This document shows, in pieces, positions 6,493 through 13,223 of a DNA stretch of 25,070 nt. Under the pieces are notes generated by a model. It was not told where the DNA came from. It did not search any database and was given only the letters and a program-made list of their open reading frames with translations. The first letter of the stretch is position 1. Every line of letters begins with the position of its first letter. A program made the translations under genes and the position numbers. Source of the DNA: Ruminococcaceae bacterium UBA5450 (GTDB taxonomy: Bacteria > Bacillota > Clostridia > Oscillospirales > Acutalibacteraceae). The stretch is taken from assembly GCA_002424295.1 (NCBI GenBank), contig DIQY01000051.1, positions 1-25,070 of the forward strand. Direction: 5' to 3'.

Positions 6493-8417
6493 CGAATTCG
6501 GCTTCCTGCCGGGACACCGTCCAAAAACACGACTTTTACTTCATCACCGGCATCCGCTGCCAAAAGCATTCCCTGGCTTTCTACGCCGCAGAGCTTTGCA
6601 GGTTTCAGGTTGGCGACAAGAACAATTGTCTTTCCGATCAGTTCTTCCGGCTGATACCATGGTGCAATTCCGCTGCAGACCGTGCGTCCTTTTTCTCCGT
6701 CGTCCAAAGTCAATTTCAGCAGCTTTTTTGCGCGCTTGATGTGCTCACAATTAACAATCTTTGCAGCGCGCAGTTCCACTTTCTGAAAATCATCGATCGT
6801 GATCTGCGCAAGTCCTTCGATCTTTGGCTTTTGCTGCGCGGCGGGATTCGGAATCAGTTTGTTGAGTTCCTCAATTTCCTTGTCAACATCAATACGGGGG
6901 AAAAGGGTATCTCCTTTTTGCACGGTTACATCAGAGGGGAATTCACCGAACTTTCCAGCGCTTTCATAGCTGCATTGATCGCCGCTGATCCCAAGTTGTT
7001 CCTGAATCTTTGGGGCGGTTTCGGGCATAAAAGGCTTAATCAAAATGGAGACAATGCGCAGACTTTCGCACAGGTGTGCCATTACACAGGCAAGGCGATC
7101 TTTTTTAGTCTCCTCTTTTCCAAGAGCCCATGGGGTGGTTTCGTCAATATATTTATTGGTCCGCGCGATCAAACGCCAAATTTCTTCCAATGCTTTGCTA
7201 AACTGATAGCCGTTAATATTTTGGTCGCACTTTGCCCGCAGTTCGTTGCCCATTTTTTCCAATTCGCCGTCGGGATCGGCGCTTTCCCGCTGAGCAGGAA
7301 TTTTGCCGTCAAAATATTTTTGCACCATTGCGGTCGTGCGGGAGAGCAGATTCCCAAGATCGTTGGCGAGATCGGCGTTGATTCGCGAAATGAGAGCTTC
7401 GTTTGTAAACACACCGTCACTGCCAAACGGAATTTCACGCAGCAAAAAATAACGAATCGCATCTACGCCATAGCGTTCGCAGAGAACATAAGGGTCTACA
7501 ACATTGCCCTTACTTTTACTCATCTTTGTACCGTCGCCAAAAAGCAGCCATCCGTGGCCATAAACCTGTTTCGGCAGAGGCAGATCAAGCGCCATCAGCA
7601 TGGCAGGCCAGATGATGGTGTGGAATCTAACAATTTCTTTTCCGACAAAATGGACATCGGCAGGCCAGTATTTACGGTAGGCACTGTCATCATCGCTGCC
7701 GTAGCCCAGTGCGGTGATATAGTTTGTTAAAGCGTCCAACCAGACATAGACGACATGTTTGGGGTCAAAATCAACCGGAATGCCCCAGGTGAAGCTGGTA
7801 CGGGAAACACAAAGATCCTGCAGACCCTGATTGATAAAGGCAATCATTTCATTCTTGCGACTTTCGGGTTGAATGAATTTCGGGTGATCTTGATAGTATT
7901 GCAGTAATCGATCCGCATATTTGGAAAGTTTAAAGAAATAGGCTTCTTCTTCCGCCCATTTGACTTCACGGCCGCAGTCCGGGCATTTGCCGTCTTTCAG
8001 CTGATTTTCTGTCCAGAAGGATTCACAGGGGGTGCAGTACCAACCCTCGTATTTGCCTTTATAAATATCACCCTGATCGTGTAACTGCCGGAAAATTTTC
8101 TGAACTGCCTTGACATGGTAGTCATCCGTTGTACGGATAAAGCGGTCATTAGAGATATTGAGCAGTTTCCAAAGATCCTGAAAAACTTTGGAAATACGGT
8201 CGACATATTGTTTTGGAGTGATGCCTTCCGCTTCTGCTTTTTGTTCAATTTTCAGGCCATGTTCATCTGTTCCGGTCAAAAACATCACATCATAGCCCTG
8301 CATGCGTTTATAACGGGCGATTGCGTCGCTCGCCACAGTACAGTAGCTGTGACCGATATGCGGATTGCCGGACGGATAATAGATCGGTGTTGTAATATAA
8401 AATGTTTTCTTTTCCAT
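6489..8417 (-). CDS. metG: Methionyl-tRNA synthetase with C-terminal tRNA-binding domain
   Basis: 642 aa. Class I aminoacyl-tRNA synthetase charging tRNA-Met, cytoplasmic. HIGH-type motif PSGNPHIGH (HIGH at 20-23), zinc knuckle cysteines C128, C131, C145 and C148, and KMSKS at 298-302 in FGDGTKMSKSKGN. The C-terminal region from about residue 535 (VELRAAKIVNCEHIKRAKK onward) is the OB-fold dimerisation and tRNA-binding domain (Trbp111-like), as is usual in Bacillota. The start ATG is preceded by GGAGGG eight bases away. No T-box or SAM riboswitch is seen in the short leader. Confidence 0.97.
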   Translation of the reverse strand: MEKKTFYITTPIYYPSGNPHIGHSYCTVASDAIARYKRMQGYDVMFLTGTDEHGLKIEQKAEAEGITPKQYVDRISKVFQDLWKLLNISNDRFIRTTDDYHVKAVQKIFRQLHDQGDIYKGKYEGWYCTPCESFWTENQLKDGKCPDCGREVKWAEEEAYFFKLSKYADRLLQYYQDHPKFIQPESRKNEMIAFINQGLQDLCVSRTSFTWGIPVDFDPKHVVYVWLDALTNYITALGYGSDDDSAYRKYWPADVHFVGKEIVRFHTIIWPAMLMALDLPLPKQVYGHGWLLFGDGTKMSKSKGNVVDPYVLCERYGVDAIRYFLLREIPFGSDGVFTNEALISRINADLANDLGNLLSRTTAMVQKYFDGKIPAQRESADPDGELEKMGNELRAKCDQNINGYQFSKALEEIWRLIARTNKYIDETTPWALGKEETKKDRLACVMAHLCESLRIVSILIKPFMPETAPKIQEQLGISGDQCSYESAGKFGEFPSDVTVQKGDTLFPRIDVDKEIEELNKLIPNPAAQQKPKIEGLAQITIDDFQKVELRAAKIVNCEHIKRAKKLLKLTLDDGEKGRTVCSGIAPWYQPEELIGKTIVLVANLKPAKLCGVESQGMLLAADAGDEVKVVFLDGVPAGSRIR

Positions 8418-8462
8418 ATTGAGAACCCTCCATGCGGATTTTACTAAACGATAGATAATATC

Positions 8463-8491
8463 ATTATATATCGAATGAGGGGGAATTACAA
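8463..8491 (-). promoter_or_regulatory. Sigma-A promoter for metG-tatD
   Basis: On the - strand: -35 TTGTAA (8486-8491), 17-base spacer, -10 TATAAT (8463-8468), placing the start of transcription roughly 40 bases before the metG ATG. The rest of the 166-base gap between the LCP gene and metG holds no convincing terminator, so read-through from the LCP gene is possible. Confidence 0.65.
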
Positions 8492-8583
8492 GAAAAAGCC
8501 ATTTGTATAGGAAATGTGTGTAAATTGCATACTGAAAAAAGCAGTATAAGACGAATTTTAAAAGTCTAGTTTACTGTTTGATT

Positions 8584-9801
8584 TTAGGAGGTGCTGTTAG
8601 TCTCATAAATAAATTTCCGGACCGCAAGACAGTTTTGCGTCAAATCGGGGATCAAAACCATTCCAACGTCTACAGTAGCGTCCTGCCAGGAACCATCCAC
8701 AGGAACATAAAAGGTCTTTGAGGAATAGAAAATTGCCGGAGAGGAAAGAAACGTGATTCCGGTCAATTCAATTGCCGGGATATTCGTGCGCAGCTTTTTA
8801 AGGATATTCGGCAGCTTCATGATTCCAGAGGGGCTAAGAACCTTTTTCAGAAGCTTTTGGATCACTTCGCGCTGTCTTGTCGTTCTGCCAAAATCAGTGC
8901 CCACTTTCCGGATCCGGGCGTAATAAACGGCATCAGCGCCGGTTAGATGGAGATTTCCGGCAGGATAGGAAGTTCCCTGATCGTGATTGAGCTGATCGAC
9001 CAGATCCTGATCCATGGTGACATCAATTCCGCCGAGATCCGTAATGATATCGGCAAGCCCGTCCATATCGACGGCAATGTATTTATCTACTTTAATGCGA
9101 AAATTATTTTCGATGGTCTGCATGGTCAGCGCTGCGCCTCCATAGGCATAGGCAGCGTTTAGCTTGTCCATCCCATTTTCCGGTACGGCAAGATACATAT
9201 CCCGCAGGAAAGAAGTCAACTTTAGAGTGTGATGACGATGATCGATCGAGAGCAGCATAATGGAATCACTGCGCTGTGCGCCTGCATCCAGTTTGTCGAG
9301 CCCTAACAGCATAATATTGGTGACAAACGGATCGGACATGACGCTGTAGGTGGGAGCATTTTTAGGCTGTGCGACATATTTGCTCTGATCGGTGTTTCCG
9401 GAGCGGTTCATCTGAGAATAGAGCATCGTTAAAATAACGCCGAGAATGATTAGAAGGACCAGTAGAATGCCGAGAATCCGGCGAAAAAGATGACGGTGGC
9501 GGCGACGGGGCTTTTTGTGATTGTCCCAATCGTCTCGGTCGTTCCGGCGGGATTGGCGATTTTTTTCGGAGCGAGAATTCTGATTTCCCGGCGCCTCGAC
9601 ATAATTATAGCAGTCAATCGGCAGCGTTTCTTCCTGCGTTTTATAGCGAGAGGAAGGAGAGACTTTTTTGCTTTTTTGAGAGCTCTTTTCGGCAGCAGAG
9701 GAAGGCTTTTTTGTGGAGGAATAAATATCTTTTGCTTTTCCTTTTCCTTTGCTGTATGAATAAATATCCCGGTCTTTTTCGGGGTGGGACGAATCACTCA
9801 T
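8584..9801 (-). CDS. LytR-CpsA-Psr (LCP) family cell-wall ligase
   Basis: 405 aa. LCP proteins transfer undecaprenyl-linked anionic polymers to peptidoglycan on the outer face of the membrane. Order: long polar and basic cytoplasmic tail (1-105), one membrane segment (about 106-128, HLFRRILGILLVLLIILGVI), linker, then the LCP domain from about 158. Pyrophosphate-binding features are present: R177/D179 in QRSDSIMLLSID, SFLRDMY at 197-203, KLNAAYAYGG at 213-222 and a late ARIRK...GRTTRQREVI. The start follows AAGGAGG. It is divergent from the tryptophan-uptake operon and has its own promoter. The basic tail is longer than in minimal family members and contains DIYS twice (residues 12-15 and 25-28). 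Confidence 0.93.
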   Translation of the reverse strand: MSDSSHPEKDRDIYSYSKGKGKAKDIYSSTKKPSSAAEKSSQKSKKVSPSSRYKTQEETLPIDCYNYVEAPGNQNSRSEKNRQSRRNDRDDWDNHKKPRRRHRHLFRRILGILLVLLIILGVILTMLYSQMNRSGNTDQSKYVAQPKNAPTYSVMSDPFVTNIMLLGLDKLDAGAQRSDSIMLLSIDHRHHTLKLTSFLRDMYLAVPENGMDKLNAAYAYGGAALTMQTIENNFRIKVDKYIAVDMDGLADIITDLGGIDVTMDQDLVDQLNHDQGTSYPAGNLHLTGADAVYYARIRKVGTDFGRTTRQREVIQKLLKKVLSPSGIMKLPNILKKLRTNIPAIELTGITFLSSPAIFYSSKTFYVPVDGSWQDATVDVGMVLIPDLTQNCLAVRKFIYETNSTS

Positions 9802-9835
9802 CGGGAGATCCTCCTTATGATATTAATATAGAATC

Positions 9836-9864
9836 ATTCTAACTGTTTCCCAAAAAGCTGTCAA
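9836..9864 (-). promoter_or_regulatory. Sigma-A promoter for the LCP gene
   Basis: On the - strand: perfect -35 TTGACA (9859-9864), 17-base spacer, -10 TAGAAT (9836-9841), about 35 bases before the LCP start codon. Confidence 0.75.
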
Positions 9865-9900
9865 GTTATGTAAACTTTTGAAGAAAAAATTTCTTGAGAG

Positions 9901-9929
9901 TTGACTTTTTTTAAAAGCAAGCATATAAT
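9901..9929 (+). promoter_or_regulatory. Sigma-A promoter for the T-box / trpXYZ transcript
   Basis: -35 TTGACT (9901-9906), 17-base spacer, perfect -10 TATAAT (9924-9929). Transcription should start near 9936, just before the T-box stem I. The -35 is only 36 bases from the -35 of the divergent LCP promoter. Confidence 0.82.
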
Positions 9930-9941
9930 AACATCGAATAT

Positions 9942-10236
9942 AAAAAACCGACGAGAAAGAATAGTAACTCTGAATATCTTTTGCAAAGAGAGCCGCAGCG
10001 GGTGTGATTGCGGTAAAAAGAGGTAGAGTGAATGGGCTTTTGAGGGCAGGATGAAAGACGGATTTTGGGCCGTTTAGTAGTTCCTGACGGGGACTTTACC
10101 CGTTATCCGGAAAGCATGTATTTTATAAAGTGCATGAATTGAGTGGGCGTTTTTTTAAAACGTCAATTTGGGTGGTACCACAGGAGTTTTAAAGCTCTTG
10201 TCCCTGTGTTTTTGCAGGGACAAGAGCTTTTTTTAT
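9942..10236 (+). promoter_or_regulatory. T-box riboswitch, predicted tryptophan specifier (TGG)
   Basis: A transcriptional T-box leader, which senses uncharged tRNA and prevents termination. The T-box core GGGTGGTACCACAGG lies at about 10170-10184 and is followed directly by an intrinsic terminator. Stem I is recognisable: the AGTA bulge at 9963-9966, helix ACTCT (9967-9971) pairing with AGAGT (10025-10029), the distal AGAGAGCC element near 9988, and GAA at 10030-10032. The triplet after GAA is TGG (10033-10035), the expected specifier position, which reads Trp. This agrees with the downstream transporter family. When tRNA-Trp is uncharged, transcription of trpXYZ should continue. The acceptor-pairing tetranucleotide reads TGGT. 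Specifier choice comes from reading conserved elements, not from a covariance model. Confidence 0.9.
10191..10236 (+). terminator. T-box-controlled intrinsic terminator
   Basis: Stem AAAGCTCTTGTCCCTG / CAGGGACAAGAGCTTT with a short T-rich loop, followed by a T run. The 5' arm follows directly on the T-box core, as expected for the antiterminator/terminator switch. Confidence 0.93.
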
Positions 10237-10252
10237 GCAGAGAAAGGGGTGA

Positions 10253-10328
10253 GGCAGATGCCGGATGGTTGGTGGCAAAGCTTTTTGCCAAAAAATAGGA
10301 ATCTTCGTACGAGGGCAGGCATTTGCCC
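10253..10328 (+). promoter_or_regulatory. Leader RNA with mutually exclusive GGCA/TGCC pairings
   Basis: GGCA occurs at 10253, 10274, 10314 and 10318, and TGCC at 10259, 10286 and 10324. Three pairings stand out: a 10-bp helix GGCAGATGCC (10253-10262) with GGCATTTGCC (10318-10327), containing one G-U pair; a local hairpin GGCAAA-GCTT-TTTGCC (10274-10289); and a hairpin GGGCA (10313-10317) with TGCCC (10324-10328) that excludes the first helix. The long helix would bury the start codon of the leader ORF. No T tract follows, so this is not a terminator. Confidence 0.5.
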
Positions 10329-10338
10329 CCATCAGTGA
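10258..10338 (+). CDS. Candidate Trp-Trp leader peptide upstream of trpX
   Basis: 26-codon ORF between the T-box terminator and trpX; it begins MPDGWWQSFLPK and ends at TGA 10336-10338. It has its own ribosome site, AAAGGGGTGAGG, with GGTGA (10248-10252) five bases before the ATG. Codons 5 and 6 are adjacent TGG (10270-10275), which is rare by chance in so short an ORF. The second Trp codon overlaps the base of a perfect hairpin (10274-10289). The stop is 28 bases before the trpX ATG and 15 bases before its Shine-Dalgarno site. By analogy to the rtpLP leader peptide of the B. subtilis anti-TRAP operon, ribosome stalling at the Trp codons could control trpX translation. This is inference, and a chance ORF in a structured leader is the alternative. 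Confidence 0.5.
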   Translation: MPDGWWQSFLPKNRNLRTRAGICPHQ

Positions 10339-10366
10339 TTGAGTGACAGAATTTGGAGGAATTAAA

Positions 10367-11395
10367 ATGAAAAAAAATCTTTTGAAAAAAGTATCCGCAT
10401 TTGTGATGGCAGCATTTTTAGCGACGGCAGCTACCGGTTGTGGGAGCAGTTCTTCTTCTACCGGCGCTTCTTCTTCAGCGGCTTCAGGAAAAAAGACAAT
10501 CGGGGTCATTCAGTTTGCAACGCATCCATCCCTCGATAATTGTTATGAGGGCTTTAAAGATGGGCTTGCCGAAGGCGGATTTAAAGAGGGCGAAAATCTG
10601 ACGATCGATTTTCAGAATGCACAGGGAGAAACCGCCAATGCAGATATGATTGCAAAAAGTCTTGCCGCAAAAAATTATGATATGATCGGCGCAATCGCAA
10701 CGCCTGCAGCGCTGAGCGCATACGGAGCTACCAAAAACGCCGGAACACCAGTAGTCTTTACAGCGGTCAATGATCCGGTCGGGGCACAGCTTGTTAATAG
10801 CCTTGACAATCCGGGAACCAGTTGTACCGGAAGCAGCGACGTACTTCCCCTGGAGGCGCAGGTTAAGATGATTCGTGCATTTTTACCCAATGCGAAAAAG
10901 ATTGGAGTCCTTTATACGACCAGCGAGCCGAACTCCATTTCTATGTTGGAAAAGTTTAAGGGAGTTGCGGCAAACGAGGGCTTTGAGGTTGTCGAACAGG
11001 GCGTAACCAATTCCAGCGAAGTTGCTTCCGGTGCAACAGCATTGGCTGCAAAAGGAGTGGATTGCTTTAATAACTTTACGGATAATAATGTTGTTAACAA
11101 TCTTTCGAGTGAACTGCAGGCTGCTAAAAAGGCTGGAATTCCGGTATTCGGCAGCGAAGTGGAACAGGTGAAAAATGGTTGCCTCGCAAGCCAGAGCATT
11201 GACTATGTGGCGCTGGGAAAACAAACTGGCCTGATGGCGGCAAAAATTCTTAAAGGAGAAGCAAAAGCTTCCGATTTACCGGTTTATACGGTAGAAGATG
11301 CTACCCCTGTTTATAATGAAACGGTTCTGCAAGAAATGGGACTGAGTCTTCCGAGTGAATATCAGACAGCGGAAAAAGTGACTTCTGCAAAATAA
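10367..11395 (+). CDS. trpX: ABC transporter substrate-binding lipoprotein, TrpX-like
   Basis: 342 aa. Extracytoplasmic binding protein of the ABC_sub_bind family, predicted to deliver tryptophan or a precursor to the permease. N-terminal signal of about 24 residues (KKNLLKKVSAFVMAAFLATAATG) with C25 as the likely lipidation site, then a Ser/Gly/Ala-rich linker and the mature domain starting KKTIGVIQFATHPSLDNCYEGF. IATPAALSAYGATKNAGTPVVFTAVNDPVGAQLV and late PVFGSEVEQVKNGCLAS are typical of the family. The ATG follows TGGAGGA (10354-10360). First full gene of a three-gene transporter operon behind a Trp T-box; the substrate assignment rests on the T-box and on earlier predictions for TrpXYZ. 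Confidence 0.88.
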   Translation: MKKNLLKKVSAFVMAAFLATAATGCGSSSSSTGASSSAASGKKTIGVIQFATHPSLDNCYEGFKDGLAEGGFKEGENLTIDFQNAQGETANADMIAKSLAAKNYDMIGAIATPAALSAYGATKNAGTPVVFTAVNDPVGAQLVNSLDNPGTSCTGSSDVLPLEAQVKMIRAFLPNAKKIGVLYTTSEPNSISMLEKFKGVAANEGFEVVEQGVTNSSEVASGATALAAKGVDCFNNFTDNNVVNNLSSELQAAKKAGIPVFGSEVEQVKNGCLASQSIDYVALGKQTGLMAAKILKGEAKASDLPVYTVEDATPVYNETVLQEMGLSLPSEYQTAEKVTSAK

Positions 11396-11447
11396 AAAGC
11401 ACCTTTTTATAGAATGGGATTTTTGGAAAGAGAGCTGAAAAGAAAGC

Positions 11448-12365
11448 ATGGATGTGTTTTTTAATCTAATTCTAGCGATCCTCGAGGAGGGATTCATCTA
11501 CGGAATTATGGCGGTTGGTGTTTATATCACCTATCGTGTTCTGGATTTTCCGGATTTATCGGTAGATGGAACTTTTCCAATGGGAGCCTGCCTTACGGCG
11601 GTGTTGATTTCGCATGGAATGAATCCGTGGCTTGCATGCTTGTGTGCATTTTTCGCGGGAACAATCGCAGGCGGAGTAACAGGGTTTTTGCACGTAAAGC
11701 TTCACATTACCGATCTGCTCTCTGGAATTTTGGTTATGACCGCTCTTTGGAGCGTGAATCTGGCAACCATCATGGGTGGAAAAGCGACGATCACGATTTT
11801 TAATTCCAACACGATTTTTAATTCGGGACTTGCGATGCTCTTACCGAATGCGGCAGCGCAGTTTCGAGTCGTGATTTTGGCAGCAGCTGTTTGTCTTTTG
11901 ATTAAATATTTGACCGATGCTTATTTACGAACACGTTCCGGTTTGTTATTGCGTGCTGCAGGAGATAATGCCCAGTATGTGATTTCCCTAGGAAAAGATC
12001 CGGGCAGCATGAAAATTCTTGGACTGATGATTGGAAACGGCTGCACGGCACTTTCCGGCAGCATTTTGGCACAGCAGGCGGGTTCCGCCAATGTAGCGAG
12101 TGGAACCGGTATGGTCGTAATGGCACTTGCTTCGGTAATCATCGGAACGACCGTTTTTAGGAAAGCCAAGTTCATGCGTGCAACGAGTGCAGTAGTCTGC
12201 GGTGCGATCCTTTATAAGGCTTGTCTTGCAGGAGCAATGCAGATGGGACTTGATACCAATTATTTAAAGCTTTTGATGGCGGTCATCTTTACCATTGCTT
12301 TGGTGGGGAACCAAATTACTTTGGGAAGGAGGAAAAAGCAGCATGTCGATCCAACAAAAATCTGA
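11448..12365 (+). CDS. trpY: ABC transporter permease, TrpY-like
   Basis: 305 aa, hydrophobic, with about eight predicted membrane segments (for example 8-28, 57-77, 87-107 and 270-288). BPD_transp_2 family permease, relative of the Liv-type permeases and the partner of ABC_sub_bind lipoproteins. The sequence FPDLSVDGTFPMGACLTAVL and the cytoplasmic loop GDNAQYVISLGKDPGSMKILGLMIGNG resemble the family's conserved segments; the latter likely contacts the ATPase. It lies 52 bases after trpX with only a weak upstream GAAAGAGAG site. The 3' end overlaps the ATPase gene by 23 bases. Predicted tryptophan channel of TrpXYZ. Confidence 0.88.
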   Translation: MDVFFNLILAILEEGFIYGIMAVGVYITYRVLDFPDLSVDGTFPMGACLTAVLISHGMNPWLACLCAFFAGTIAGGVTGFLHVKLHITDLLSGILVMTALWSVNLATIMGGKATITIFNSNTIFNSGLAMLLPNAAAQFRVVILAAAVCLLIKYLTDAYLRTRSGLLLRAAGDNAQYVISLGKDPGSMKILGLMIGNGCTALSGSILAQQAGSANVASGTGMVVMALASVIIGTTVFRKAKFMRATSAVVCGAILYKACLAGAMQMGLDTNYLKLLMAVIFTIALVGNQITLGRRKKQHVDPTKI

Positions 12366-13143
12366 GCCTTTGGTTCGAATGGAACATATTGCTAAAGTTT
12401 TTCACCCGGACGAGGTGAATGAAGTTGCTCTTTTCCAAGATTTTAACCTGACCATTCGTGAGGGCTCTTTTGTCTCGGTTGTGGGAAGCAATGGTTCCGG
12501 AAAAACGACGATCCTTAATTTGCTCTGTGGCTCCATTCCGGTGGACAGCGGAAAAATTTTTGTGAGGGATCGCGAAATTACGAAGCTTTCCGAATATGCG
12601 CACAGCCGGTTTATCGGGCGTGTGTTTCAAGACCCCGCGAAAGGAACTTGCCCGCAGCTGACCATTCTCGAAAATATGGCGCTTGCCGACCAAAAAGGAA
12701 AGCCCTATGGCCTTGCCCATGGAGTAAACCGCAAACGGGTGGATGCTTATCGTGGCCAGTTAGAGCTTTTAAAGCTGGGATTGGAAGATAAGCTGGAGGT
12801 GACAGTTGGGAGCCTTTCCGGCGGACAGCGTCAGGCTTTGGCACTTTTGATTGCCACGATGACGCCGATTGATCTTTTGATTCTTGATGAGCATACGGCA
12901 GCGCTGGACCCGCGTTCCAGCGAGACGGTAATGGAGCTGACAAAACGGGTCGTCAAGGAAAAACATTTGACGGCACTGATGGTTACGCACAATCTGCGGT
13001 TTGCAGTGCGTTATGGAGACCGTCTTCTTATGATGCACCGCGGAAAAATCGTTTTGGATCATGAAGGAGCCCAAAAAAGTGCCTTAGAGGTTCGTGATCT
13101 GACAGATCGGTTTAACGAAATCTCGATTGAAGATGGAAATTGA
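12343..13143 (+). CDS. trpZ: ABC transporter ATP-binding protein, TrpZ-like
   Basis: 266 aa. ATPase energising the TrpXYZ importer. Walker A GSNGSGKTT at 48-56, Q-loop Q96 in GRVFQDPAKGT, signature LSGGQRQ at 158-164, Walker B LLILDEHTAALD at 178-189 (with DEH rather than the common DEP) and switch H216 in MVTHN. The chosen ATG has GAAGGAGG at 12325-12332 and gives the expected N-terminus; the frame is open further upstream inside trpY but without a ribosome site. Last gene of the operon, followed directly by a strong terminator. Confidence 0.9.
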   Translation: MSIQQKSEPLVRMEHIAKVFHPDEVNEVALFQDFNLTIREGSFVSVVGSNGSGKTTILNLLCGSIPVDSGKIFVRDREITKLSEYAHSRFIGRVFQDPAKGTCPQLTILENMALADQKGKPYGLAHGVNRKRVDAYRGQLELLKLGLEDKLEVTVGSLSGGQRQALALLIATMTPIDLLILDEHTAALDPRSSETVMELTKRVVKEKHLTALMVTHNLRFAVRYGDRLLMMHRGKIVLDHEGAQKSALEVRDLTDRFNEISIEDGN

Positions 13144-13146
13144 TAT

Positions 13147-13191
13147 AAAATAAAAGGACGCCTTCCTAATTGAAAGGCGTCCTTTTATTTT
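13147..13191 (+). terminator. Bidirectional intrinsic terminator
   Basis: A perfect 18-bp inverted repeat, AAAATAAAAGGACGCCTT (13147-13164) with its complement at 13174-13191, around a 9-base loop, with A/T-rich arms on both sides. It separates the convergent trpXYZ operon and the serine hydrolase operon and can terminate both. Confidence 0.93.
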
Positions 13192-13223
13192 ATGCTTAAA
13201 GATAGAATAAGACGAAAGAAGTT

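Noticed and set aside
6447..7730. A long open frame (427 codons) on the + strand across metG
   Set aside because: It is antisense to an unmistakable metG, has no ribosome site or family resemblance, and its composition (rich in Phe, His, Cys) is what the reverse of a coding strand produces.
8418..8583. Possible T-box or SAM riboswitch before metG
   Set aside because: The promoter lies only about 45 bases from the start codon, leaving no room, and there is no T-box core or SAM-box signature.
10274..10289. Perfect hairpin GGCAAA-GCTT-TTTGCC as a second terminator or attenuator terminator
   Set aside because: It is followed by A residues rather than T on the transcribed strand, so it cannot act as an intrinsic terminator for trpX; kept only as part of the leader structure.
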